32,132 bases of DNA from Clostridiaceae bacterium (GCA_009911065.1 QXWR01000050.1:1-32132); one strand, 5' to 3'. Positions 15,988 through 25,101 are shown, counted from the stretch's first letter. Notes: generated by a model from the letters alone, not told the origin. A program made the numbers and translations.

Positions 15988-18900
15988 TTACTTTATTTTA
16001 GCCAAAACGTCCTGGAAAATTGCATAGTTCTTCTTCACACCGTCATCCAGGTCGATGGAGATCATCTGGTCGGCAAGGTGGTGAATCTTTTCCTCATAGG
16101 TACGGATCTCGGTATCTTGAGCCTGCAAAGCGGTCAGCTTTTTATTTAGTTTCACACGCTCGCCGGTGGAAGCAATGGCTATGCGCTGTTCCAGATCGGC
16201 AATAGCGGTACGATAACGAGCCTGCTGTTCATGCACATAATCGGTACGGATACGGGCAATGGTGTCCGGCTGATAGCGGTGCATGTAAATCAGTGCCTTA
16301 AAGCCGTTCTTCTTGCCGCTGTCAAACAGCCAGTAAATTGGACGTTTCTGGTAAATCTTGCAATGGTCTGCATAGAAATCGTTGAGGAAGTAATTGCGAA
16401 TCACATCCTTCGGCTGACCTTTTCCGCTCAGTGCATCGGCAATGAATTTCAGGTTTTCATCCAATGTCCCTGCACCATAGACCGTTTTCACAAACTCTAC
16501 GAACAGCCCCACAATATCATCCTCAAAATATTCATCGTCACAAATCGGGATGATGTTATCCTTGTCGGCGGGGAAGGACGCATACTTGCTGGCATCCCAT
16601 TCACCACCTGCGTAGGCAATCCCATCTGCATCGAGAGAGTATCGACCGAGCATACAACCAACAGCGTAGGAAATAAAAGAGCGAATATCCCTTGCCAACT
16701 CTGCCTTGCGGACGGTCACGTCTTTATCCTCAACATCTGGTGTCAGCTCGTCCTGTAAGCCGTAAATATCGATGAAAATACGGTTCAGTTCTTCCTCATT
16801 GGCTTTCAGTTGATTGAAACGGTCGTCACATTCAGCCTGCCATTGATCAAAGGCTTCGGCAATAGTCAGAACTTTGCGAAGCAGCGGATGGTGTTGGAAG
16901 TCCCATGAGGTTTCAAAGGCATCCCAATCTTCTTTTGCTAAAACACAATTTATTTCTGTATAATCAGAAGCACTTGCCAAAAATTCCATTTTTATTGGAA
17001 TACTTCTAATATCTTCTGGTACAACATTTATTGTTGGATTTAATAAAGGCAAAACATACGATCCAATTTTAGAATTCAGTAGTGCTAATAATTTCATTGA
17101 GTCTTTTCTATTTCTGCTTTTAGGATAGATTGCATTTGTTGCACTCTCTGAAATAGAATCTGAATTCATTTCTCTAAAACTCGGAAGTCCACTCGTCACT
17201 CTTGACATTGTTATACCCTCTGTAAAATTAAAATCAATTCCTCTGAGGGTTGCTCTGATTTTTCCATTTTTATCTACGTTTGTTTTTAATCTCTCCCCAT
17301 CATTTTCCCAGTCAACCACATATTCTTTGTTTCCATACCATTTTCTATATGTGCCACCTTTATTACAAGAAAACCAACGTTCAGTATGTTTATCCACTTC
17401 ATACCATAATTTCAAGAAAGTGTTATTATCTCCCGTAGTGATACCGTTTCTAACATCATAATAATCGCCTATTGTATCAAACGATGCAAACGTATCAAAT
17501 AGTTTAGATGAAGCCCAATATGCCACCGGACTTCCCGGAATTTTTGAGAAATTATCGGTACTTTGCTCATAATAAAATCCACAATTATGATTACCGAGTG
17601 CTTCAAGGGTTTTCTGTCGCTGAACTTCCATTCCACCACGAAAATCTACAAGTCGTAAATAACAGCCTTTCTTCCTGACAATATGTCTGTTTTGAAATGC
17701 AAAAGTACATACAGGAACGGTTGCCTCTTCAAATGCAGAATATTCAAACTGAATTAATGTTTCCATGGTTGCCTGGTTATACAAGTAATTACGCATTTTT
17801 TCGTAACTTTGAATGAACATCCAAACATAAGGCGTAAAGAAACCGCAGTAACCATTCTGTTTTGTCATTTGTGACGCATGAATGACAAACGCAGAAAAGA
17901 AGTCGCTCTTGTAATCAGCATAATTATTTTTAATAAACTCATTCAGCTTCAGGTTCATATTAGATGCACCCATATACGGCGGATTGGTCACAACCGCATC
18001 ATACTTCTGTGACAGAGCTTCCGCCACCTGCACCAACGGCAACAATTCTGCCAGTGCCACATCACGGGACATATGAATATCTTCTGTAATCTCTGCAAAA
18101 CGGTCATACAGTGCAGCCCAATCCTGCTGAGTTATTGTCAGAATCGAGCCATACTCCTTTGCGTCATACAGTTCACTGATAATGGTATCCATTGCCTCTT
18201 TCAGTTTAGCATCCCCATTACAGAAATACTCCACAGCAAACTTGTCCACATGATTGCTCTCTACAATAGCATACACATGGGGCTGAATGCCACGGCTGAA
18301 AAATCGACGGTCATACTGTCGTGCTTTCATCATCACCGCAAAGGAAGCCAGCTGTGCCGCACGGTCGTCAATATCCAGTCCATAGATGTTATTCTCCACA
18401 ATACTTGCCACCGCTTCACGGATGGTATAGCCGTAAGATTCATAAATCTTCATCAGCGCATCGAACATATACGCAAGGATATGACCAGAACCAGAGCAAG
18501 GGTCAATGACTTTCAGCTGTTCCGGCGTGAGTACAGCGTATTCCTTACGGATTTCTGCAAGCTGCTCCTGTACTTCCGTCTCTTGTTCGGCTTCTTCCAG
18601 ATAGTAATGCCATTTGGTATCTTCTGGGTTACGGTTTCCGGCAACATAGGCAGACTGTTCTTCCTCTGTCGGCAGAAGTTGCTCTTTTGCATCCGGGTGT
18701 CCTTCCAACCACAAACGACCAAGGCTGTTCTCTACCATATAGCGAACAATCCAATCCGGTGTAAACAACTGGGTAGCAGCAGGGATATTCTCTTTTGTGA
18801 TTTTCACATTCTTTTTCAGAGCTGCGAAAACATCATCCTTTTTCTCGCTATTGTAATACTGATACAGCCAGCCGATAATCTGAACAGCATCCTTCCAATC

Positions 18901-19482
18901 CTCCTCCGGTATCAACTCAATCATCTGCTGAATCACGTTGCCATCTCTCAGCAGGTTGTCCGGCAGAAGAAGTTCCGTGTAGTCACTGATTTTCTGAAAC
19001 ATTCCCGGCAAAATCTTGTTCAAGGCGTTGCATTGCACAATCAGCAGATATTTATACAGTTCTTCGGTCTTTTCAGCTTCTTTCAGCTCATAGACCTTTT
19101 CCATATCCAATCCATCCAAATCCAGATGAATGGCTTCGGTAATAATCTGCGGTTTAAAATTATTTTCCTCGTCCGTAAATACACGCACATGGGAAGGGAG
19201 ATAGCCGTTGACCTCCATAAAACGCAAGGCAGAGAAGCGGTTGAACCATGTGTAGGCAACCTCCTCCATAACCTGCTTGTATCCTTTATCGTTAATCTCG
19301 GCAATACAAGCCATCCGCTGTTTTTTCTCAATATTAGTCAGAACTTTTCCATTGATGCTGTCAGCTGCAGCATCAACAATATTGTCCTCTGTGATACCGT
19401 ATTCCACACCTTTGAGTGAAACACGGGCGATCAGTTCTGTTCTTGCCCAGACAGCAAACTTTTTTATCGCATTCTTATCCAT
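15988..19482 (-). CDS. pglX: BREX-1 adenine-specific DNA methyltransferase PglX
   Basis: PglX methylates adenine in a non-palindromic BREX site of host DNA, marking self. The SAM-binding motif I is VIDPCSGSGHILAYMFDAL (~322-340), and the catalytic motif IV is TNPPYMGASNMN (NPPY ~499-502). Length 1164 is normal for type 1 PglX. A C-terminal helical region (~1090-1150) includes a coiled-coil-like IADLEQRIAIASTGERVKLN. The DNA from roughly 16,930 to 17,950 (residues ~510-850, where the target-recognition domain should lie) is visibly AT-richer than both flanks, suggesting exchange of the specificity domain. ATG at 19482 has AAGGAG and follows brxC by 10 bp. Confidence 0.94.
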   Translation of the reverse strand: MDKNAIKKFAVWARTELIARVSLKGVEYGITEDNIVDAAADSINGKVLTNIEKKQRMACIAEINDKGYKQVMEEVAYTWFNRFSALRFMEVNGYLPSHVRVFTDEENNFKPQIITEAIHLDLDGLDMEKVYELKEAEKTEELYKYLLIVQCNALNKILPGMFQKISDYTELLLPDNLLRDGNVIQQMIELIPEEDWKDAVQIIGWLYQYYNSEKKDDVFAALKKNVKITKENIPAATQLFTPDWIVRYMVENSLGRLWLEGHPDAKEQLLPTEEEQSAYVAGNRNPEDTKWHYYLEEAEQETEVQEQLAEIRKEYAVLTPEQLKVIDPCSGSGHILAYMFDALMKIYESYGYTIREAVASIVENNIYGLDIDDRAAQLASFAVMMKARQYDRRFFSRGIQPHVYAIVESNHVDKFAVEYFCNGDAKLKEAMDTIISELYDAKEYGSILTITQQDWAALYDRFAEITEDIHMSRDVALAELLPLVQVAEALSQKYDAVVTNPPYMGASNMNLKLNEFIKNNYADYKSDFFSAFVIHASQMTKQNGYCGFFTPYVWMFIQSYEKMRNYLYNQATMETLIQFEYSAFEEATVPVCTFAFQNRHIVRKKGCYLRLVDFRGGMEVQRQKTLEALGNHNCGFYYEQSTDNFSKIPGSPVAYWASSKLFDTFASFDTIGDYYDVRNGITTGDNNTFLKLWYEVDKHTERWFSCNKGGTYRKWYGNKEYVVDWENDGERLKTNVDKNGKIRATLRGIDFNFTEGITMSRVTSGLPSFREMNSDSISESATNAIYPKSRNRKDSMKLLALLNSKIGSYVLPLLNPTINVVPEDIRSIPIKMEFLASASDYTEINCVLAKEDWDAFETSWDFQHHPLLRKVLTIAEAFDQWQAECDDRFNQLKANEEELNRIFIDIYGLQDELTPDVEDKDVTVRKAELARDIRSFISYAVGCMLGRYSLDADGIAYAGGEWDASKYASFPADKDNIIPICDDEYFEDDIVGLFVEFVKTVYGAGTLDENLKFIADALSGKGQPKDVIRNYFLNDFYADHCKIYQKRPIYWLFDSGKKNGFKALIYMHRYQPDTIARIRTDYVHEQQARYRTAIADLEQRIAIASTGERVKLNKKLTALQAQDTEIRTYEEKIHHLADQMISIDLDDGVKKNYAIFQDVLAKIK

Positions 19483-19492
19483 AGCCGTCTCC

Positions 19493-22400
19493 TTAATTCA
19501 GCTTAATCTCGTCGCAATTTTTCAGCAACTGTTTCAGCTGAGAACGAATCTTTTCTACATAATCATCAATATCCGCATCCGTCTGTAAGGTCTTTGCCTG
19601 AAATACCACCTGACGGTTATAGACACGAACTACCTTTATCTTTGCCGGAACCGATTCTTTTCCTGTCTGAGTCGGCTGAATCTGCGGCTTCGGAGCCGAC
19701 GGTGCGAGAACGGTTTCAATATGGCTGACCATATCATCCTTATACTGGCACATTGGCAGGAACATGGCATCCAGAAGGGCAAGACTCTTTAATTCTGCAA
19801 TTTTCTCCTTGCACTGGCTGAAATACTTGTCTGATTTTTCAATCAGATGGAATGCCTTGGAATCTCCATTTGCGGTAGTATGGGTTGCTTCCATACACTG
19901 ACGAACAGTTTCCAGAACCTCGGTACGTTTTTCTTCCAACATTTTATCATGGGCAGTACGAACGGTATTCATCAGCGGATTCAATTCCCGAATCCGGTTA
20001 TAGTTGAACTTGCTGCCTGACTGAACCATCGTAATCAGACGAATGGTATTCAGTGCCTTATGAGCTTCTTCATTTTCCGCAATACGGTCAAGATCATCAT
20101 GCAGAGATTTTTCAAACTGCACTGCCTGGTCAAATACCATTACCTGCGTTTTGAAGAAATTCTCAATGCCGTTGCTCATGGATTCTTTATTTTCAAACAA
20201 GTCATCCTCTTTTTTCAGTACACGCTCAATCAGTGCGATATTGTCTTTCTTCTGAGAAAGAACATCATCCATAAGACGGATAGCTGTCTGCACCAGTCCA
20301 CGATCCGGGTATTTATGTCCTTCGTAACGGTCATTCAAAGAAGCATAGTAATCCCGCTGTTCGCTGAATTTTTCAGTTACAAAGCGAATCAAGCCATCTT
20401 CATCATCCGGCACATCCATAATATCGAAATACTCACGGAGCATTTCTTTTACATCCCGCATCATGGTAGCGGAAATGGTTTTACGTTTGCTGATGGAAGT
20501 CTTGCCGATTTCACTCTTTTTGCGGAGCATATCCGGAAGTTTCGGGTCATCCGGCTGAATGGTATTGCCTGCATATTTGATGGTTACTTTCTGGGAATAA
20601 ATCAGCTGTGCCGCAACCGCAGCAATGTCGATTTCCCTCCAGCCATACGGAATTGCACTGTATTTGCTCTGCACATCTGCCATAGAAGTCGGCAGCTTTT
20701 TCGCATCCTGCATTTCCAGATATTCTTCCATTGCAGAAGCAGCATCACGGTTCGGCTCCATGCCTGGGAGCATGGTAACAGTACCAGTCAGAATCGCAAT
20801 AATATCTGCGTCACTGCCTGCATTTTCTGTAATCAGATCGAGCTTGCTATATACATGAGCAACCAGATATTCCAATGACTGGTCAATTTTACTCTTGGCA
20901 TTTCCACCTTTCATTTCCAGATGTTCCCCATCTACATAGAACTGTGCCCCTTCGATGGCATTTTGCAATTCTGTCATGGCACTCAGCTCGTATTTTCCGG
21001 CTTCATCCTGATGGTCGCTGATAATTTTCTGCACACTCTTTGGAAGCTGGCTTACGTTTCTCTGCTTTACATATTTACGAATCTTCATGGCAGATTCCAG
21101 CGATTCATAGTATGGCGTATCAGCCAGAACAACAATGGCTTCGTTGCCTTTGGATTCTGTCATCAGACGGAACTCTGTTTTTTCTGCGGCATCGGTTGCA
21201 ACGGTCAGAAAACGCAAACGCATACCGCCCATAGCCACGCCGACCGTAATGCCATCTACCATCTGGTCGAACGCAAAGTCATATTTTCCATATCGGAATT
21301 TCTTGGTTGTAAAAATATCACCATAAATCATCTGGGCAATACGCTCCACGATAGAAGCGGTATCCACGTTGGTATCCCGGATTTCACGCTGAATGTCCTG
21401 TTCTTCATCTGTCAGGAAGTTATAAGTATCGCCTGTTCTGCCGATATAGTTCTGACTAATCAGACGGTCAAGGCAGCCACGGACAACTTCACGCATAATA
21501 ATTTTATCCGCACGAATATCATCTGCCATCAGAATAACGATATTATCAAGATTAGAAGGAATATCATCAATATACCGAATCAGATACAGAAGTTTCAGCA
21601 CATCCACATCCTGCTGCTTAATACCATCGCCATTGTCTGCGGCTTTCTGGCAACGCTCAATGACTCGGCGAATAGAACCGTCCAAGAAAGTATGTACGGT
21701 ATCATAAAAACGAAAGAATGGAACAAGTGCATATTCGTCCTTCTCCTGAATTTTCTGTGCCGCCTCCTGGAAGCCGGAAAGCATGGAACGCTCACCGCCG
21801 GAAAGATGCTTGCCAGAATTTCCGTGCTTACGGATTTCTGCAAATACTTTCTGCATAATGATAAACTGATACGGCACGAACGGGAAGTTCTCAGTGAACT
21901 CCCTCGAACCAGAATACCCTTTCATATCCAGAATGGAACCATTGAAGCTGAACAGGTTACGCAAAACGGAATCATTCTGTTCATAAACATTTTCCAAATC
22001 AGCAGCTGCTTCTGATTTCTTTTTCAAAATACGCTTCTGGATGACTTCATCCACAGAGGAAGAAGATAAGCTCAGTCTTGTTTTGAAACGAGCCTGAATA
22101 CGGGAGAACTCATCGGCACGAACTTTGATGATTTCATCAATCGCTTCCTGTCCGGTGCAGATAACCCAAATTTTACCTTCGCACTCACTGCCAATCTTTT
22201 CTGTCAGAGACTGGAGATTCAAAAGCATATCAGTATCTGTACCAACATACTGACCAACCTCGTCAATCATAAACAGCAGACGGAAGTTGGCCGGTTTGGT
22301 ATCCACATAGGCTTTCATATCTTCCACAAGCTGTGCAATAGAAATTTCCGTTGCGGTTTTATCATTGAACCAGCCTCGTGCATCGTCTTCGCTCATATCC

Positions 22401-23041
22401 AAAACTTCCATCAGAGTTGGGATAATGAACTTGCCATTGAACGCAAATGCACGACGCATTTCCATCCAGGATTTTCCTTTTTTTTCCTCAAAGACTCTAC
22501 GAAACTCCTCCGTCTTTCCCTGTTGGTCAATATAACGCTCCATCATGGCAACTTTCAGATTTTCACCGTAAAATCCCAGATGGTTATAAAACATTTTTGC
22601 GAAAACACGAAGGACAGCAGTTTTGTCTTTATTGCTGAATCCTTCGATGTCGATATTAAACAGAATTGTCTCTGTCTGTCCCTTGGTGGCACGATCAATC
22701 AGCATAAAGGTTGCCGGATCCTCTTCAAATTTTTTACGGAAACGCTCTACACTGCGGACACCTTTTACTTCTTTATTTTCCAGAAGATAAGAAAGCATTT
22801 TCAGGAAATGAGATTTACCACTTCCGAAGAAACCGGAGATCCACACACCCATATCGGCTGTGGGCTGATCAAAGGCATCCCCATAATAATTGAAAAATGT
22901 AATAAAATGTTTTTTCAATTCTCTGGTGATGACGTATTCATTTAACTCCTGTTCCATTACATCGTCAGCAGCCTGATCTACTTTAATTACACCATTGATT
23001 TTGCGGTTGATGTCGTCCGCAAACATATCTCGAATCTTCAT
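19493..23041 (-). CDS. brxC: BREX-1 BrxC, large P-loop ATPase
   Basis: BrxC (formerly PglY-like, DUF499-related) is a AAA+-type ATPase required for BREX defence and methylation. Walker A is GVWISGFFGSGKSHFLKML with G70-S77. Walker B is LLFMIDEVGQYVGTD (~255-268), followed by IWVICTGQEAIDE with a sensor-like Thr/Gln. Length is 1182, normal for the family. A basic-acidic helical C-terminal half (~850-1100) ends in QTGKESVPAKIKVVRVYNRQ. ATG at 23041 has a GGGGGA site. Between brxB and brxC are 90 bp with two strong hairpins; brxC is then tightly linked to pglX. Confidence 0.95.
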   Translation of the reverse strand: MKIRDMFADDINRKINGVIKVDQAADDVMEQELNEYVITRELKKHFITFFNYYGDAFDQPTADMGVWISGFFGSGKSHFLKMLSYLLENKEVKGVRSVERFRKKFEEDPATFMLIDRATKGQTETILFNIDIEGFSNKDKTAVLRVFAKMFYNHLGFYGENLKVAMMERYIDQQGKTEEFRRVFEEKKGKSWMEMRRAFAFNGKFIIPTLMEVLDMSEDDARGWFNDKTATEISIAQLVEDMKAYVDTKPANFRLLFMIDEVGQYVGTDTDMLLNLQSLTEKIGSECEGKIWVICTGQEAIDEIIKVRADEFSRIQARFKTRLSLSSSSVDEVIQKRILKKKSEAAADLENVYEQNDSVLRNLFSFNGSILDMKGYSGSREFTENFPFVPYQFIIMQKVFAEIRKHGNSGKHLSGGERSMLSGFQEAAQKIQEKDEYALVPFFRFYDTVHTFLDGSIRRVIERCQKAADNGDGIKQQDVDVLKLLYLIRYIDDIPSNLDNIVILMADDIRADKIIMREVVRGCLDRLISQNYIGRTGDTYNFLTDEEQDIQREIRDTNVDTASIVERIAQMIYGDIFTTKKFRYGKYDFAFDQMVDGITVGVAMGGMRLRFLTVATDAAEKTEFRLMTESKGNEAIVVLADTPYYESLESAMKIRKYVKQRNVSQLPKSVQKIISDHQDEAGKYELSAMTELQNAIEGAQFYVDGEHLEMKGGNAKSKIDQSLEYLVAHVYSKLDLITENAGSDADIIAILTGTVTMLPGMEPNRDAASAMEEYLEMQDAKKLPTSMADVQSKYSAIPYGWREIDIAAVAAQLIYSQKVTIKYAGNTIQPDDPKLPDMLRKKSEIGKTSISKRKTISATMMRDVKEMLREYFDIMDVPDDEDGLIRFVTEKFSEQRDYYASLNDRYEGHKYPDRGLVQTAIRLMDDVLSQKKDNIALIERVLKKEDDLFENKESMSNGIENFFKTQVMVFDQAVQFEKSLHDDLDRIAENEEAHKALNTIRLITMVQSGSKFNYNRIRELNPLMNTVRTAHDKMLEEKRTEVLETVRQCMEATHTTANGDSKAFHLIEKSDKYFSQCKEKIAELKSLALLDAMFLPMCQYKDDMVSHIETVLAPSAPKPQIQPTQTGKESVPAKIKVVRVYNRQVVFQAKTLQTDADIDDYVEKIRSQLKQLLKNCDEIKLN

Positions 23042-23060
23042 GGTTTTATCCCCCTTAATC

Positions 23061-23083
23061 GATTATGGACTTTGTCCATAATC
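23061..23083. promoter_or_regulatory. Strong hairpin in brxB-brxC junction
   Basis: GATTATGGAC-TTT-GTCCATAATC is a perfect ten-base-pair stem with a three-base loop, 20 bp upstream of the brxC start. No T tract follows on the minus strand. It could be an RNA processing or stability element, a weak attenuator or a protein-binding site. Confidence 0.5.
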
Positions 23084-23100
23084 ATCGTTCGCCGCTCGCC

Positions 23101-23118
23101 AAATATGCAAGCATATTT
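23101..23118. promoter_or_regulatory. Second palindrome in brxB-brxC junction
   Basis: AAATATGC-AA-GCATATTT has perfect eight-base arms and lies 13 bp after the brxB stop. On the plus strand it runs into a T tract; on the coding strand an A tract precedes it. It may act with the hairpin at 23061-23083. Confidence 0.4.
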
Positions 23119-23131
23119 TTTTCGCTAATAC

Positions 23132-23776
23132 TCACTCTATCACGTTGAATGCCCGGTAATAATCATTTGGTGTCAGACGATTGAATAGTTTTACATGGCG
23201 ACCGTCAAACTCACCCGGATACATAACAAGAATCGGAACATCCGAAAAATATGGCTGCAAAGCTTCCAGTAATGTATGGATTCTCATAAATGGAAATACT
23301 TCACCCACACCCGTAAGCATCAGTACATCGCCTGTTTTATGTGGCTCGTACTGGATCTTATCAATAAACTCTCCATTGCCGATTGCGGAATTAAGCTGTT
23401 CCAGAAGATAAGCACTTCCGTCAGCTTCTTCCATATCGGGAATTGCATCTGTAATGTCTATGTCATCGCAGATAGAGAGAAATGTTTTATATAAATTGCA
23501 AATCTTCAAATGGCAGTCTAAGGACTGATCGGTTTCCAGCTGGTTCACAAAATGCCGAACTACCATTTCATTCTCCGGTTCATAACAGAAGATTCTGATA
23601 TTCACCTCATTGCTGAGTCCCTTGCCTTCCAGGAACTCCGGCTCCTGAATCAATGCCCGAACTTTGTCTAGGCGTTCTTTTATGCGGCCCAGGCCGCCCT
23701 CTGCCCCAGGGCACCTTCCCGCCCTTGCGGGCTCCCCTTGTCTTTCGGCTACGCCGAAATTCACCTTGTCACTCAT
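23132..23776 (-). CDS. brxB: BREX-1 BrxB (DUF1788) with repeat-encoded N-terminal insert
   Basis: BrxB is a small conserved BREX component needed for methylation and defence in studied systems. Typical BrxB begins with a Met-Ser pair followed at once by a helix like RIKERLDKVRALIQ, then PEFLEGKGLSNEVNIRIFCY. Here MS is followed by DKVNFGVAERQGEPARAGRC, PGAEGGLGR before IKERLDK, encoded by the palindromic repeat at 23685-23773. The remaining ~187 residues are intact (QPYFSDVPILVMYPGEFDG, ending LTPNDYYRAFNVIE). ATG at 23776 has AGGAGG at six bases, so the insert must be translated from this start. The gene lies between brxA (48 bp gap with hairpin) and brxC. Confidence 0.93.
   Translation of the reverse strand: MSDKVNFGVAERQGEPARAGRCPGAEGGLGRIKERLDKVRALIQEPEFLEGKGLSNEVNIRIFCYEPENEMVVRHFVNQLETDQSLDCHLKICNLYKTFLSICDDIDITDAIPDMEEADGSAYLLEQLNSAIGNGEFIDKIQYEPHKTGDVLMLTGVGEVFPFMRIHTLLEALQPYFSDVPILVMYPGEFDGRHVKLFNRLTPNDYYRAFNVIE
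23685..23773 (-). repeat. Protein-coding palindromic repeat, copy in brxB
   Basis: This 89-bp copy matches the one in pglZ at roughly nine bases in ten and has the same orientation relative to its gene. The first hairpin reads TTTCGGC-GTA-GCCGAAA here and TTCCGGC-GAA-GCCGGAA in pglZ. A T/A pair in one copy is a C/G pair in the other, a compensatory change that argues the hairpin is maintained. A second hairpin is GCCC-GCAA-GGGC. Both copies follow a Ser codon (AGT/AGC). Confidence 0.85.
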
Positions 23777-23790
23777 TGGCTACCTCCTGC

Positions 23791-23817
23791 ACGAAATGCT
23801 TCACTGGAGCATTTCGT
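23791..23817. promoter_or_regulatory. Hairpin between brxA and brxB
   Basis: ACGAAATGC-N9-GCATTTCGT forms a perfect nine-base-pair stem, 7 bp after the brxA stop and just before the AGGAGG site of brxB. It could shield or expose that site, or mark RNA processing. No T tract follows. Confidence 0.5.
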
Positions 23818-23824
23818 TGTACAC

Positions 23825-24436
23825 TTATGTGTATGAAAAGCAATTAAACGCTGGCAGTACCGCTGTATCGCCATTGCTTCTGATGGCATTCTCCAAAACA
23901 GGATGCAGCCATACTGGATTCAAATGATCTGCCCCCCGATTGTCGAGATACTCCGTCTCCACAAGCACTCTGGCAATAATCTGTTTTAACTTTGTGATTG
24001 TGCTGTCGCTCCAGGAAGCTACGGTATCATTCTGCTCCTGCAAACGCATAAAAAATATATTCAAATCTATCTTACCAAAGGATGTGTCTCTTAAGCGGTA
24101 CTTCTCTCCAATGACTGTCAGCATAAACTCCCAAACAAGTCGGCTCTGCTTCATCATCGCATACAGGCAGATCTGCTTTGCTATCTCTGTCGGCTGCGAT
24201 GCAATCGCAGAAACCAGAGTTTCATCTTCCAGAGCATGAAGTCGTTTCATACAGGCTTTTGCCATCCGTGTAATCGATTTTTCAGTCGGATACTGGAAAA
24301 GATTCTGCTCCACAATTTCTGTTACAATCGCTTCATCTGAAAGTCCTTGGCTCATCAGCTTTGCGGTGGAACGCATTTCATAGAAAAGGAACGGTTCTCT
24401 GGTCAAAGACGCTATATACGGATAAGAATGATCCAT
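23825..24436 (-). CDS. brxA: BREX-1 BrxA (DUF1819)
   Basis: A 203-residue, all-helical protein matching BrxA: PFLFYEMRSTAKLMSQGLSD near the N-terminus, then NLFQYPTEKSITRMAKACMK and a C-terminal AVLPAFNCF. BrxA is a small DNA-binding protein in other systems. ATG at 24436 follows GGAGG. It is the first structural gene, 14 bp after the XRE regulator, and precedes brxB. Confidence 0.93.
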   Translation of the reverse strand: MDHSYPYIASLTREPFLFYEMRSTAKLMSQGLSDEAIVTEIVEQNLFQYPTEKSITRMAKACMKRLHALEDETLVSAIASQPTEIAKQICLYAMMKQSRLVWEFMLTVIGEKYRLRDTSFGKIDLNIFFMRLQEQNDTVASWSDSTITKLKQIIARVLVETEYLDNRGADHLNPVWLHPVLENAIRSNGDTAVLPAFNCFSYT

Positions 24437-24450
24437 AATGTTTTGCCTCC

Positions 24451-24669
24451 TTACGGTTCCTCTTTTTTATCAAGAACAAATTCCATGATGTCTCCCACAT
24501 CGCAATTTAATACGGAACAAATTTTTTCTAATACATCCATGCTGACATTTTCATCTTTAGATAACTTCGACATGGTTGTCGTACTGAAACCAGTCTGCAA
24601 GCGCAAGTCTTTTTTTATCATGTCTTTATCAATCAGCATTTTCCATAACTTTTTATAGCATACTGCCAT
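24451..24669 (-). CDS. Small XRE-family regulator of the BREX operon
   Basis: A 72-residue Cro/C1-type helix-turn-helix protein (KMLIDKDMIKKDLRLQTGFS, TTTMSKLSKDENVSMDVLEK). ATG at 24669 (MAVCYKKLWK) is chosen because AGAGGTG lies six bases upstream; an ATG six codons earlier has no site. It is the first gene after the promoter at 24727-24755 and 14 bp ahead of brxA, so it probably represses or tunes the operon including itself. Many BREX loci start with a regulator, but usually of the larger BrxR type; this one is a minimal HTH. Confidence 0.85.
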   Translation of the reverse strand: MAVCYKKLWKMLIDKDMIKKDLRLQTGFSTTTMSKLSKDENVSMDVLEKICSVLNCDVGDIMEFVLDKKEEP

Positions 24670-24726
24670 ATTGTCACCTCTTACCATTATCCCTGCTCAA
24701 AATTCAGTATTCTCGTTACTTTTTCT

Positions 24727-24755
24727 ATCATAGCATAGAAGTGCGAATAGTACAA
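24727..24755 (-). promoter_or_regulatory. Promoter of the BREX operon
   Basis: On the minus strand, TTGTAC (24750-24755) and TATGAT (24727-24732) are spaced by exactly 17 bp. The start of the XRE gene lies about 58 bp downstream. No other promoter of this quality was seen at the gene junctions checked in the operon. Confidence 0.65.
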
Positions 24756-24969
24756 TCAAGATGACAAAATTTCAAATTTATGCTTTACGAACTCGCAGTT
24801 CAGATTTGCCATTTTAGAAATCAAGGGTGAATTGCAAGGTAAAAATCCTATTTGTAACTCAAGATTCCTGTTTTGTAAATAAATTCTCATTTTGTAAGCA
24901 AGATTCCCAGATTTTCCTTAGTACATTGACATGTTATAATTCATACATACCGAAAAGGAGGCAATCAGC

Positions 24970-25101
24970 ATGAAAGATAAAGAACTGCGCAAGCTGATGG
25001 GCAGTAGGGCAAAACAGCGTCGTCTGGAATTAAATCTGACACAGGCAACCTGTTGGCAAACGGAGCAGCACCAAAGAATCTGCAAGGCTACTTGATAAAG
25101 C
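24970..25101 (+). pseudogene. Truncated XRE-family gene divergent from BREX
   Basis: ATG at 24970 has an excellent AAAGGAGG site. The first residues (MKDKELRKLMGSRAKQRRLE, LNLTQ) are the beginning of a Cro/C1 helix-turn-helix protein. After LTQ the family resemblance stops, and the frame closes after another 15 or so unrelated residues. The recognition helix is missing, so the product cannot bind DNA in the normal way. It looks like a deletion scar at the border of the BREX island. Confidence 0.6.

Noticed and set aside
18073..19419. 448-aa plus-strand open frame opposite pglX
   Set aside because: It is the mirror of a long minus-strand coding region, is rich in Ile, Leu, His and Cys without any motif, and has no ribosome binding site. 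The pglX frame explains it.
20921..22015. 364-aa plus-strand open frame opposite brxC
   Set aside because: Antisense shadow of a well-supported gene; no motif and no start signal.
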